A stretch of 64,000 nucleotides of DNA, from positions 124,001 to 188,000 of the forward strand of contig JAFXFM010000004.1 of NCBI GenBank assembly GCA_017520545.1, read 5' to 3'. The stretch comes from Alistipes sp. (GTDB lineage Bacteria; Bacteroidota; Bacteroidia; Bacteroidales; Rikenellaceae). Position numbers and translations under genes: made by a program. Positions 1 through 8,469 of the stretch are shown one piece after another; position 1 is the stretch's first letter; every line of letters begins with the position of its first letter. Under the pieces are notes generated by a model. The model made no database searches. It had not been told where the DNA came from and saw only the letters and a list, made by a program, of their open reading frames with translations.

Positions 1-5
1 CTTGA

Positions 6-266
6 TTACTTCTTCTTATCGTAGCGCTTTGCGTAACGGCTCATAAACTTATCCACACGACCGGCGGTATCAACCAACTTCATCTTACCTGTGTAGAATG
101 GGTGCGATGTGTTGGAGATCTCCATCTTATACACGGGATAGGTTTCGCCGTTCACCTCGATGGTCTCTTTTGTCGAAACGGCGGACCTGCACAAAAACAC
201 GTGGTCATTCGACATATCCTTGAATGCCACTAAACGATAGTTTTCCGGATGAATTCCCTTTTTCAT
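6..266 (-). CDS. rpmE: 50S ribosomal protein L31, type B
   Basis: This 86-residue protein is a structural component of the large ribosomal subunit. The sequence begins MKKGIHPENYRLV and contains the SNTSHPFYTGK block and a basic end (RYAKRYDKKK) typical of the type B form. The zinc-binding cysteines of type A L31 are absent, which fits the zinc-independent (C-minus) class. The ATG at 266 lies about 40 nt downstream of a TAnnTTTG box on the same strand. It is a single-gene unit, with no neighbour in the same direction within the window. Confidence 0.95.
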   Translation of the reverse strand: MKKGIHPENYRLVAFKDMSNDHVFLCRSAVSTKETIEVNGETYPVYKMEISNTSHPFYTGKMKLVDTAGRVDKFMSRYAKRYDKKK

Positions 267-306
267 CTTGAATGTGTTTTTTGTTAATTAAGTACTTAAT
301 GCGGTG

Positions 307-314
307 CAAAGGTA
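307..314 (-). promoter_or_regulatory. Bacteroidota -7 box of rpmE
   Basis: The minus strand reads TACCTTTG followed by C, a match to the Bacteroidota sigma-ABfr -7 element TAnnTTTG. It lies 41 nt upstream of the rpmE start. Confidence 0.7.
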
Positions 315-530
315 GAGAATAAAATTCAAAATGCAAAATTCAAAATGCAAAATTTTCTATTTTCCCTCTATTACCGCCAAAAAATTGTCATTGCGAAAGC
401 CGTTAAACTCGTGTCAAACGCCCTTATATGGCTTTTTCAGAGAATTTAGCGAGTGGCGCACCAAGACCCCTTCCTATTGTAAATTTAGCAAAAATTTTTT
501 CATAATAACGCAACTCTCGAAAATTATTCC

Positions 531-538
531 TAAATTTG
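531..538 (+). promoter_or_regulatory. Bacteroidota -7 box upstream of the 644 reading frame
   Basis: TAAATTTG matches the TAnnTTTG consensus. It would start a transcript near 545 that runs into the unidentified reading frame at 644-1207, which supports transcription of that frame. Confidence 0.5.
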
Positions 539-643
539 TAATCGCAATCGCAGGGTTGCATACATAATTACGCAGAAAGTGTAAGTTTATTCTCGTAAAC
601 GAAATGTAGGAAGTTTCAAAAAACGAGGGAATAGGCAAACATC

Positions 644-1207
644 TTGTTGCGTCATACCGCTTGGTATGGCGTGGTGTTGTTGCTTGTTTTGCTCGTTTGG
701 GTTTCCTACAACCTCGTTTGCCAAGATAAGTTTTCAGCACCACGCTTTCTTTTTTTACACTATTCCATTATGGGGCTGATGGGCAAAATAGTTGCGATGT
801 TCTACGCTGTTTATAGAAATGGGGCTATCGAAATGAAGCCAACTTTCGAGATGTTGCACCATAGTTCCGAGCATATTATACTCTTTGCTAAATGCCACAC
901 CTATACATCGTGCAAGCATTATCGCTTCCTAAATCAACAGGGCGAAACCACTATTCTGACCTTAAATGGGTGCAAATTATTATCTGTTATCTACAACATA
1001 TCTACACCCACACCCTCGATAGAGTTGGAGGTTGAGCGACCAAGCCGAGGTGTCGAAAGAGTCGAGGCATATAGGCAGGATGGTTTTTACATCCCACCTC
1101 TCTCCATTATTGCTTTTGTAATTGACAAAATCAATCGTGTCGGATTTGATGAATGGGCAGCGAAAAACAGAGAACTTTTCACTCAGAGAGTAGTTTTTAG
1201 AGAGTAG
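644..1207 (+). CDS. Unidentified protein, possible N-terminal membrane segment
   Basis: I do not recognise this 187-residue reading frame. The TTG at 644 gives an N-terminus with a strong hydrophobic run (VVLLLVLLVWVSYNLV), as in a membrane anchor. The first ATG, at 770, would give a 145-residue soluble protein. The C-terminal half has an even mix of charged and hydrophobic residues (SIELEVERPSRGVERVEAYR) and looks like real protein. A plus-strand promoter box lies about 105 nt upstream, and the frame ends just before the shared terminator with serS. It could be a small orphan protein or a decayed one. The start is uncertain. Confidence 0.45.
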   Translation: MLRHTAWYGVVLLLVLLVWVSYNLVCQDKFSAPRFLFLHYSIMGLMGKIVAMFYAVYRNGAIEMKPTFEMLHHSSEHIILFAKCHTYTSCKHYRFLNQQGETTILTLNGCKLLSVIYNISTPTPSIELEVERPSRGVERVEAYRQDGFYIPPLSIIAFVIDKINRVGFDEWAAKNRELFTQRVVFRE

Positions 1208-1286
1208 AGAGTAGTTAAACATATAGCGCATCCCTAACGCCCCTAAAAAATAATTCTTAATTTAGCAACGGCTAATGGCTAAAAGC

Positions 1287-1322
1287 AACAAGATGGGTAT
1301 CGTTTTCGATACCCATCTTGTT
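1287..1322. terminator. Bidirectional terminator between the 644 gene and serS
   Basis: A perfect 16-bp stem (AACAAGATGGGTATCG) closes a TTTT loop, and T-rich sequence follows. It sits between the convergent ends of the 644-1207 frame and serS. Its inner 18 nt, GGTATCGTTTTCGATACC, is identical to the hairpin core of the 50-bp repeat array near 45.5-46.2 kb. Confidence 0.85.
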
Positions 1323-1374
1323 TAGTAATTTTGCTATCCGACGACTCGTGCAAAATTAGCCAATCAGAACGATT

Positions 1375-2646
1375 TTAGTCAATCATATCGAAACCTGTGT
1401 AAGGTCGTAATACCTCTGGAATGCGAATACCCTCTGGGGTTTGGTTGTTCTCCAACAACGCTGCAACGATACGTGGGAGAGCCAACGACGAGCCATTGAG
1501 CGTGTGTGCCAACTTGGTCTTTTTGTTCGAGTCCTTATAGCGGAGCTTCAAGCGGTTTGCCTGGAACGACTCAAAGTTCGACACCGACGAAACCTCCAAC
1601 CAACGACCCTGTGCCTCCGAATAGACCTCGAAGTCGTAGGTCAAAGCCGAGGTGAACGACATATCGCCACCGCAAAGACGCAAAATACGATATGGCAAGC
1701 CGAGCGACTTAACCAATCCCTCAACGTGAGCAACCATACCATCGAGAGCCTCGTATGAGTTCTCCGGCAGTGCCAACTGCACAATTTCGACCTTGTCGAA
1801 CTGGTGCAGACGGTTCAAACCGCGCACATCCTTACCATACGAACCCGCCTCACGACGGAAGCAAGGTGTGTAGGCTGTCATCTTCACAGGAAACTCCTTC
1901 TCGTCGAGAATCACATCACGGAAGATGTTTGTAACCGGCACCTCGGCAGTTGGTACGAGGTAGAAGTTATCCGCCGTAGCGTGATACATCTGTCCCTCCT
2001 TGTCAGGCAACTGTCCTGTGCCGAAGCCCGAAGCCTCGTTCACCATCACCGGTGGCTCTACCTCCTGATAGCCTGCGGCTGTGTTGTAGTCGAGGAAGTA
2101 GTTGATAAGTGCACGCTGCAACTTTGCGCCCTTGCCCTTGTATACAGGAAAGCCTGCACCGGTCAATTTTACACCGAGGTCAAAGTCGATAATGTCGTAC
2201 TTCTTCGCCAACTCCCAGTGCGGAAGTGGGTTTTCCGGCAACGCCGAATAGTTCTCGTCAATCTTTACTACGAGATTATCCTCGGCGGTCATACCCTCAG
2301 GAACGATGTCGGCAGGGAAGTTCGGGAGCAACACAATCTGCGCCTGCAACGCCGCCGACGCCTCCTCGTGCTTCGCTGCGAGTTCAGCCGACTTCGCCTT
2401 CAAAGCAGCAACTTGTTGCTTGCGCTCCTCAGCCTCCTCGCGACGGCCCTGACCCATCAGCATACCAATCTCCTTGGCTGCCTTATTCTGCTCGGCAAGG
2501 CAGTTATCCAACTCCATCTGCAATGCCTTGCGGGCATCGTCCAACTCCTCAATCTTTGCGATAACGGGTGCTGCATCGACACCCTTCTTGGCAAGTTTCT
2601 TAATCGCCAACTCCTTATCGCCACGCAATTGTTGTAATGTAAGCAT
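1375..2646 (-). CDS. serS: Serine--tRNA ligase
   Basis: This is a class II aminoacyl-tRNA synthetase of 423 residues, the usual bacterial length, that charges tRNA-Ser (and tRNA-Sec where present). The N-terminal 110 residues form the long antiparallel coiled-coil arm (MLTLQQLRGDKELAIKKLAKKG onward) that grips the tRNA long variable arm. Motif 2 is visible as TPCFRREAGSYGKDVRG and motif 3 as HTLNGSSLALPRIVAALLEN. The start ATG at 2646 is the only sensible one, and a TAAATTTG promoter lies 50 nt upstream. The gene is monocistronic and ends in the strong hairpin at 1287-1322. Confidence 0.97.
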   Translation of the reverse strand: MLTLQQLRGDKELAIKKLAKKGVDAAPVIAKIEELDDARKALQMELDNCLAEQNKAAKEIGMLMGQGRREEAEERKQQVAALKAKSAELAAKHEEASAALQAQIVLLPNFPADIVPEGMTAEDNLVVKIDENYSALPENPLPHWELAKKYDIIDFDLGVKLTGAGFPVYKGKGAKLQRALINYFLDYNTAAGYQEVEPPVMVNEASGFGTGQLPDKEGQMYHATADNFYLVPTAEVPVTNIFRDVILDEKEFPVKMTAYTPCFRREAGSYGKDVRGLNRLHQFDKVEIVQLALPENSYEALDGMVAHVEGLVKSLGLPYRILRLCGGDMSFTSALTYDFEVYSEAQGRWLEVSSVSNFESFQANRLKLRYKDSNKKTKLAHTLNGSSLALPRIVAALLENNQTPEGIRIPEVLRPYTGFDMID

Positions 2647-2695
2647 ATACTATGTGTTTTTTAACCTAATTTCCTATTTCGGGAATTTAACCGTG

Positions 2696-2703
2696 CAAAT
2701 TTA
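2696..2703 (-). promoter_or_regulatory. -7 box of serS
   Basis: The minus strand reads TAAATTTG then C, a match to TAnnTTTG, 50 nt upstream of the serS ATG. Confidence 0.7.
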
Positions 2704-2743
2704 CAAAAAAGTGTGAGAATTTTCACTATAAAAGAAAGTTTGT

Positions 2744-2751
2744 TAAATTTG
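2744..2751 (+). promoter_or_regulatory. -7 box upstream of the fucosidase remnant
   Basis: TAAATTTG then C lies directly upstream of the decayed GH29 gene. The promoter seems to have outlived the gene. It is divergent from the serS promoter, with about 40 bp between the boxes. Confidence 0.55.
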
Positions 2752-2765
2752 CATTCGATAAAAAC

Positions 2766-3079
2766 CTAAAAAAGAGGAAAAAACTGATCATTTCAGCACT
2801 TCTTTTGACTATTGCGACACCATATATGACACTACCGCAGGTGATATCCCTGCACAAGATTGGAGCGTAACAACCCGCAAGGGCAAGCGTCTATTCGTGC
2901 ATATCTTTGATCTGAAAACGAAGGAGTTGCATTTACCGCTCTCGTGCAAGGTTGTCAAGGCTCGCACCTTCGATGATAATAAGGCGGTCGAATTTACGAC
3001 GGATAACAAAGGTGTTACTCTTCGATTTGACGAAGCACCTTCGGGAATAGACTATATCGTTGAGCTGATTACCAAATAG
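2766..3079 (+). pseudogene. Collapsed GH29 alpha-L-fucosidase: signal peptide joined to C-terminal domain
   Basis: Two pieces of one secreted enzyme survive here. From about 2769 a frame reads KKRKKLIISALLLTIATPY, a signal-peptide core without an ATG. Near 2820, in another frame, the sequence continues as YDTTAGDIPAQDWSVTTRKG and runs to the stop at 3079. That second piece resembles the end of the catalytic domain and the beta-sandwich tail of GH29 alpha-L-fucosidases (GxIPxxxWGVTTxKG, then HIFD..LHLPL and IVELITK). The whole catalytic barrel, about 350 residues in the family, is missing. A 60-codon frame from 2897 remains open but is only the tail. The GH29 assignment rests on remembered family pattern, so confidence is moderate. 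Confidence 0.65.
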
Positions 3080-3099
3080 TTCGATACACATACCAACAA

Positions 3100-3130
3100 G
3101 AGAGGGGTGTCATCTGCTGACACGCCTCTC
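3100..3130. terminator. Bidirectional terminator
   Basis: The stem GAGAGGGGTGTCA pairs with TGACACGCCTCTC around a TCTGC loop, with one G-G mismatch. It sits between the fucosidase remnant on the plus strand and the lipoprotein gene on the minus strand, which converge here. Confidence 0.75.
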
Positions 3131-3149
3131 CTATTGCGTAGCATCAATA

Positions 3150-6100
3150 CTACTCGGTTGGAGCAGCTGGATAGTAACTAGTACCCTTGTTTGAGAAACC
3201 GTTGAAATTAAGGTCTTTGCAGTTGCCGCCAAACCACTCCATATTGTCGCCGCTGCCTACCGCCTCTGTAAGGGTTGTTGCCGAGCCGCCTTTGGCATTG
3301 AATGTAAATGTACCGGCGCACTCGCTAACGTGCTTAATCGAGCCGATATCCACACCTACATAATATACACAGCCGGCAATCTCGCAGTAACTGCCCGAAG
3401 CGTAGTTGTGGTTGTAGTCGTTTGCGCCATCTGCTGAAACGCCGTTGTAGGTGTTGCCCGATACGGTATAGTCCGAAATAGTCATCGTGTATTCACCCGT
3501 ACCATTCTCCGCCTGTGTTTCGGTTCTGCGCGAGCGAACGTCGCCAATAAACTGATTGACGTGGCGACCGGCGATAGTTGTTGTGGCATTACCCTTAATC
3601 GTTGTACCCGATGTATAGGTTCCCTCGGTATATGCCGATGCACTCCATATATTGGCGATAACGTCCTTATTTGGTTGTCCCGTACAGTTTATTGCTGTAT
3701 TTGTAACCGAGCAGTTGCTGATATTTGCCGAGTGAGCCTCCAAGAAGCCGATAAGACCACCGCACTCGCCCGCTGTGTACCACCACTGCAAACCCTCTAC
3801 AACAAGGTCGCCAACGAGAATTATCGATGTACTCTTCTTCATTTTATAGTAGTTCACGATCATCGGGTCGTAGTTCTCGACAACGTAGTTATCCACCGAG
3901 CAGTTTTCCATCGTAATCTCTCCACGCATAGCACCTACAAGACCGCCCACCTTACAAACGCCACGAACTTTACCGTCGCGTGCGTGTATATTCGATATGG
4001 TATAGGTGGTGTAGCCTGTGGTATTACCATCGGCATCGGTGATTGACGAACGCCACGAGCGCGAAACGAGCGTTCCTGCATAGGCGTTACCTGCACCGCC
4101 ATCTTCGTCGTCGCCATAGACCGGTGCTGCAACCGTTGCATCGTGGTTACAAGTAACATCGGCACCTACGAAAGTGAGGTTCTTGTGAACAGTTGTACCG
4201 CTTGCATAGACAATAAAGCCTGCACCACGATTGTTCGCAGCGTCGTGCGTACGCACAACCTTCAAGTTGTGGAGTTCGTAGCCACCACCATCGAGGTAGC
4301 GCACGTAGTTGATAGGTTTGAATGCGTGACCACCCATATCGACGCTCGTCATAAAGACAATACCTGTGGTATCGCCGTAACTTACACCCTGCGCCTTTGC
4401 AAGGTCGAATGGCGAATATACGAGGTTACGACCGTCGGCATCTTTAATCATCGTGGCCGTACGTGTGCCGTCCCACTTGTAGAAGAAGCGATTGCCTTCG
4501 AAATGGATCATACCTCGGCAATAACGCTCACCACCGAGCAAGTCGTCGGTTGCATTATTGAGCGTTGTAGTGCAGAAGTCGGCACGATGAGCCTCGTTAA
4601 TTGAGAGCACAGCACTCTGTGCATACTTCTTGCCATTATCGTACAACGGAACGAGTGTTGCGGAGGTGCTGGCGCAATTTACAAAGTACAACTTCTCGTC
4701 GTTATTGTAGCCACCAAACTGACCAACCATCTTGCCGTAGAAGTAGTTCACAGCCTCCATATACGACTTTACGGTTGCCGAAGTGGTACAGTTTGTAAAG
4801 GTCGCAGTGCTCACGGTTGCACCATCGCCATTTTTGGCAATGCAACCTACCAAACCACCAGCCAAGCCCGACTTACCCGAAACATACGAAGTCTGAACCA
4901 AGCACTCACTGTTTGCCGTTACGCCCGAAATATTAAATGTTCCCGTATGGAGTGCACCAGCCACCAAACCAATCTTGCGCGGAGCAGTTACCGAGCAGTT
5001 GTTGAACGTTACATCGCTGACGGTCAATCCTTCCGACGCCATACCCACCAAGATACCTGCGCCTGTCTGTAACTCTGTATTCACAACGCAGTCGGTGAGT
5101 GTGAGGTTGTGGATATTGAGATTGTCGGCATCACCAAAGAGCGACGAAGCCTCAGGGTGCATATTCACACCCTTAACATACTTGTTGTTGCCATCAACCT
5201 CGGTACCATCGACGAGATTCATCGACGGAAGCGGAATAAGCCTATACACGCCCATTTCGATATTTGCGCCAATACGAATCTTCTTGTAGGTTACACCGCC
5301 TACGGTCTGACCATTGTGGCATACCCACATCAACTCCTGCGCATCGTTAAGCACAAGTACATCACCATCGATAGTTGTAGGTTTCTTCGAGTATGAGGTA
5401 TCGTCGATGGTCAGTTCGTCCTCCTCGCTATCGAATGGAGTGAGTACGCATTGTGCGCCATCTTTGAACAATACGGGTTTGAATTCACGCACAATACCAG
5501 CCTTAACAGCCGAAGTACCCGAAGTTTTGAAGCGAATATACATCGCACGATTGTTTGTAGTGCGCAATGCGGCAGTACAAATTCCGAACTCGCCACAAGG
5601 CAATACGATATATATCTGCTTTGCCTCGGTTGTCGAGAGAGTCAAGCCCTCACCAAACGAGTAGTTTAAGGTCGAAGATGCTCCCTCCAAAGCGGTAAGC
5701 TTTCCGGTTGTGAAATCCACAGCAAACTCACCGACGATAGAACCATCTTCGGCCGTTACGGTCATACTTTTGAGGGTTGTCGCGTCGTCGGTACCAAGAA
5801 TACTCAAACGCAATACGCCGCTCAAATGGCCCAACTTACCATTCATTCCGTCCTTCATGTATCCGTAGAATGGAGCTGTACCTGGCGCAAAACCGCCCTC
5901 GTGATAGCTCTGTGTTGCAGCAAATGTAACGTTATCGGAGGTCGATGCCGGATAGAGAATCTTATATGGCGGCATCAAATCCGAGCTACCTATTTCGAAC
6001 AACGCCGAACTTGGATTCTCTGAATCGACCACGATCTTGGTCGAAGCGACACCATTTACTGAAATCTGGTCATTTTCGTTCCAATAAACAGCATAGTTAC

Positions 6101-6278
6101 CACTCTCGTCTTTATCGCCAAGCGACACCTTTGTGTGGGGATCGGCAATCGTCAAAGAAATTGTAGTGGTACCATTGCCTACCAAAACATTGTCGTTGCC
6201 CATCTCGTCAATGCCGGCAGTACAGCCTACAAAGCCCCAAACAAGAAGGAGCAACAAGGAAAATGAGTAGTTTTTCAT
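3150..6278 (-). CDS. Surface lipoprotein: fimbrillin-like N-terminus plus beta-helix/GLUG-type repeats
   Basis: This protein of about 1042 residues is probably exported and lipidated. I start it at the ATG at 6278 (MKNYSFSLLLLLVWGFVGC), because the signal peptide and lipobox begin there. An in-frame extension reaches 6341 but lies across the promoter box. After the Cys, acidic residues follow (GIDEMGNDN). Residues of about 30-290 look like the fimbrillin/Mfa-type domain (VSLGDKDESGNYAVYWNENDQ, then PPYKILYPAS and LGHLSGVLRLSILG). The rest consists of repeated short beta-strand modules with GLVGxx and NCxVxN motifs (GGLVGCIAKNGDG, ENCSVDNYVVENY), a right-handed beta-helix pattern. It resembles the architecture of the protein starting at 59873. 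The role is probably surface adhesion or glycan binding, but no enzyme residues are evident. Confidence 0.75.
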   Translation of the reverse strand: MKNYSFSLLLLLVWGFVGCTAGIDEMGNDNVLVGNGTTTISLTIADPHTKVSLGDKDESGNYAVYWNENDQISVNGVASTKIVVDSENPSSALFEIGSSDLMPPYKILYPASTSDNVTFAATQSYHEGGFAPGTAPFYGYMKDGMNGKLGHLSGVLRLSILGTDDATTLKSMTVTAEDGSIVGEFAVDFTTGKLTALEGASSTLNYSFGEGLTLSTTEAKQIYIVLPCGEFGICTAALRTTNNRAMYIRFKTSGTSAVKAGIVREFKPVLFKDGAQCVLTPFDSEEDELTIDDTSYSKKPTTIDGDVLVLNDAQELMWVCHNGQTVGGVTYKKIRIGANIEMGVYRLIPLPSMNLVDGTEVDGNNKYVKGVNMHPEASSLFGDADNLNIHNLTLTDCVVNTELQTGAGILVGMASEGLTVSDVTFNNCSVTAPRKIGLVAGALHTGTFNISGVTANSECLVQTSYVSGKSGLAGGLVGCIAKNGDGATVSTATFTNCTTSATVKSYMEAVNYFYGKMVGQFGGYNNDEKLYFVNCASTSATLVPLYDNGKKYAQSAVLSINEAHRADFCTTTLNNATDDLLGGERYCRGMIHFEGNRFFYKWDGTRTATMIKDADGRNLVYSPFDLAKAQGVSYGDTTGIVFMTSVDMGGHAFKPINYVRYLDGGGYELHNLKVVRTHDAANNRGAGFIVYASGTTVHKNLTFVGADVTCNHDATVAAPVYGDDEDGGAGNAYAGTLVSRSWRSSITDADGNTTGYTTYTISNIHARDGKVRGVCKVGGLVGAMRGEITMENCSVDNYVVENYDPMIVNYYKMKKSTSIILVGDLVVEGLQWWYTAGECGGLIGFLEAHSANISNCSVTNTAINCTGQPNKDVIANIWSASAYTEGTYTSGTTIKGNATTTIAGRHVNQFIGDVRSRRTETQAENGTGEYTMTISDYTVSGNTYNGVSADGANDYNHNYASGSYCEIAGCVYYVGVDIGSIKHVSECAGTFTFNAKGGSATTLTEAVGSGDNMEWFGGNCKDLNFNGFSNKGTSYYPAAPTE

Positions 6279-6311
6279 CTGTTTAGTTGATTGATTTAGA
6301 ATAATTTGGCG

Positions 6312-6319
6312 CAAAGGTA
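6312..6319 (-). promoter_or_regulatory. -7 box of the 3150-6278 lipoprotein
   Basis: The minus strand reads TACCTTTG then C, 34 nt upstream of the ATG at 6278. This supports 6278 over the longer in-frame start at 6341, which would lie upstream of the promoter. Confidence 0.7.
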
Positions 6320-6363
6320 GCCATTTTATGCAATACTCCAAATAATTTTCGACTAATTTTGAC

Positions 6364-6371
6364 TATATTTG
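6364..6371 (+). promoter_or_regulatory. -7 box of the U32 family gene
   Basis: TATATTTG then C lies 21 nt upstream of the ATG at 6393. It overlaps the alternative TTG start at 6369, which rules that start out. Confidence 0.7.
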
Positions 6372-6392
6372 CGCTATAAAAAGTGGTGGCTG

Positions 6393-8198
6393 ATGAAAAA
6401 AATTGAACTTCTTGCACCAGCAAAAAATTTCGATACTGCGGTCGATGCTATCGACTGCGGTGCCGATGCCGTCTATATTGGTGGTGCGAAGTTTGGTGCA
6501 CGCCACTCGGCAACCAACTCCATAGCAGAGATTGCCCGAGTTGCGGAGTATGCCCACCGCTACGGCGCAAAGGTATACGCAACGCTCAATACCCTACTCT
6601 TCGACAACGAGTTGGAGGAGGCTCGCCGGCAGGCTCTTGCGCTAATTGATGCAGGCGTTGATGCACTTATAGTGCAGGATATGGCGTACTGCCGTATGGG
6701 GTTGCCAATCGAGTTGCACGCCTCGACCCAGACCAACTGTGTTTCGGCAGAGAAGGTGCGTTTTTTCGAGGAGGTGGGCTTTGCAAGAGCCATCTTGGAG
6801 CGCTCGCTCTCGAAAGAACAAATTCACGAGATTCGCAAGGCTACCTCCATCGAGTTGGAGGCGTTTATTCACGGTGCAATTTGCGTATCGCAAAGTGGCC
6901 GTTGTTTCTTCTCGCGCTCAACGTCGGAGCGCAGCGGAAATCGTGGCGAATGTAGCCAACCGTGCCGCTTGGAGTACGACCTATGTAACGATAAGGGCGA
7001 GGTAATTATCAAGAGCAAACACCTTCTTTCAGTACGCGACTTGGACCTCTCGGCTCGTTTGGGCGAGATGATAGACGAGGGCATAACTTCGTTCAAAATT
7101 GAGGGCAGATTGAAGGACCGCGCCTACGTTCGTAACATAGTAAGCCTCTATCGCCGATTGCTCGACCACGAAATAGCCAAACGCGACGACGTTGAGCGCA
7201 GTTCGGCAGGACGCAGTTCGATTGAGTTCGAGCCTAATGCCGCACGCTCCTTCACACGAGGTGCTACGGAGTATTTTTTCGATGGCAAGTGTCGTGGCGT
7301 GGCTTCGTTCGACACACCAAAGGCGGTAGGCGAGCGCATCGGCAAGATAGTTCGGGCAGATAGGCGTGGCATCGTCCTCGACTGCAAACACAACCTCGCA
7401 ACGGGCGACGGCGTGTGCTTTATAACAAATGGTGTATTGGTAGGCACCAATGTCGTGGGCACAGAGGGTGAACGAGCGCAACTCAACCGCTACGAAGGTG
7501 TGGCGGTGGGCGTGGAGTTGTTCCGCAACTACAACCGACTATTCTCGCAAGCGGTGGAGCGCAGTCGCGTTAAGCGAACAGTCGCCACCGACCTCGTTTT
7601 GGTATTCGAGGAGAATAAAATAACTCTTACTGCCACCGACGAGAAGGGTGTAACCGCCACTGCATCCATTGATTACACCACCGAGGAGACTCGCAACAAA
7701 GAGCGAGGCGAAGCGGCTTTGCGCCAGCAACTTATGCGTTCGGGCGACACAATGTTCGAGGTGCGCGACATTGGGATTGAGAATCTGCGTTTTGCACCGA
7801 TGTCGGTGGTCGGCGCACTCCGTCGTGAAGTGTTGGAGAGGCTCGAAGCGGAGCGCATAAAAAGCCATAAGAGAGGGGTTGAATTTAGCGAAAATCGAGA
7901 TGCGAAATACCCTGCGGACAAACTCACCCCGCAGGATAATGTAACCAATCGCTTGGCGCGAGAGTTCTATGCCGACCACGGCGTGAAGGAGATTGCCGAG
8001 GGTTTGGATTGTCGCACCTCGACCTCGGGCGAGGAGGTTATGGTGTCGGACTACTGCATACGTCGTGAAATTGGCGAGTGCCTGTTGGAGCGACCACGTT
8101 TGAAGGGCGACCTCTATTTGGTGCGTGGAACAAAGAGGTATCGTTTGTGCTTCGACTGCAAAAAGTGCCAGATGAAAATCTTTGATGCTTCTTTATAA
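6393..8198 (+). CDS. U32 family protein (collagenase-like peptidase fold; RlhA/TrhP-type RNA hydroxylation)
   Basis: The protein has 601 residues from the ATG at 6393 (MKKIELLAPAKNFDTAVDAI). The N-terminal TIM-barrel-like half has the hallmark GADAVYIGG and the U32 signature FIHGAICVSQSGRCFFS, followed by further cysteines (GECSQPCR). Known E. coli members of this family (RlhA and TrhP) support hydroxylation of 23S rRNA or tRNA uridine and depend on such cysteines. The C-terminus carries another cysteine pair (CFDCKKCQ). The original peptidase annotation is therefore probably misleading for this group. The gene is monocistronic and is followed by a long RNA hairpin. Its exact substrate cannot be read from the sequence. 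Confidence 0.85.
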   Translation: MKKIELLAPAKNFDTAVDAIDCGADAVYIGGAKFGARHSATNSIAEIARVAEYAHRYGAKVYATLNTLLFDNELEEARRQALALIDAGVDALIVQDMAYCRMGLPIELHASTQTNCVSAEKVRFFEEVGFARAILERSLSKEQIHEIRKATSIELEAFIHGAICVSQSGRCFFSRSTSERSGNRGECSQPCRLEYDLCNDKGEVIIKSKHLLSVRDLDLSARLGEMIDEGITSFKIEGRLKDRAYVRNIVSLYRRLLDHEIAKRDDVERSSAGRSSIEFEPNAARSFTRGATEYFFDGKCRGVASFDTPKAVGERIGKIVRADRRGIVLDCKHNLATGDGVCFITNGVLVGTNVVGTEGERAQLNRYEGVAVGVELFRNYNRLFSQAVERSRVKRTVATDLVLVFEENKITLTATDEKGVTATASIDYTTEETRNKERGEAALRQQLMRSGDTMFEVRDIGIENLRFAPMSVVGALRREVLERLEAERIKSHKRGVEFSENRDAKYPADKLTPQDNVTNRLAREFYADHGVKEIAEGLDCRTSTSGEEVMVSDYCIRREIGECLLERPRLKGDLYLVRGTKRYRLCFDCKKCQMKIFDASL

Positions 8199-8324
8199 GG
8201 GTTTGTAAAGGCTAGTAAGGGCCAGTAAGGGCCAATAAAGGCTAGTAATGTATATTCTTGTCTTTTTCTTGCGCCACCCTTAAATACCCTTACTAGCCAT
8301 TACTGGCCGTTAATAGCCCTTATG
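8196..8324 (+). repeat. Long imperfect inverted repeat after the U32 gene
   Basis: Arms of roughly 47 nt (about 8194-8245 and 8277-8324) pair with scattered mismatches. Each arm is built from the near-repeated word AAGGGCCAGTAA / AAAGGCTAGTAA. The left arm begins at the U32 stop codon. As RNA it would be a long rod hairpin that could act as a terminator or 3' stabiliser. Confidence 0.7.
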
Positions 8325-8407
8325 TTTTGGCGCACAAAAAAATGCGACCGCCCAAAAGCAGTCGCAAAAGTTTGAAAACTAAAAGTTTTCCGTTTCCCGT
8401 TTTTTAC

Positions 8408-8415
8408 TATCTTTG
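8408..8415 (+). promoter_or_regulatory. -7 box of the methyltransferase gene
   Basis: TATCTTTG then C lies 54 nt upstream of the ATG at 8470. Between them are copies of the slippage word GGCTAACGGCTAA. Confidence 0.7.
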
Positions 8416-8469
8416 CAAAAAGAAAAAGCCAATGGCTAACGGCTAACGGCTAAAAGCCTATAAAAAGTT

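Noticed and set aside
331-743. Small frames on both strands between rpmE and the 644 gene
   Set aside because: They cover low-complexity intergenic DNA, have odd composition and overlap a promoter box.
6369-6392. Upstream TTG start for the U32 gene
   Set aside because: It lies inside the -7 promoter box. The ATG at 6393 gives the family N-terminus.
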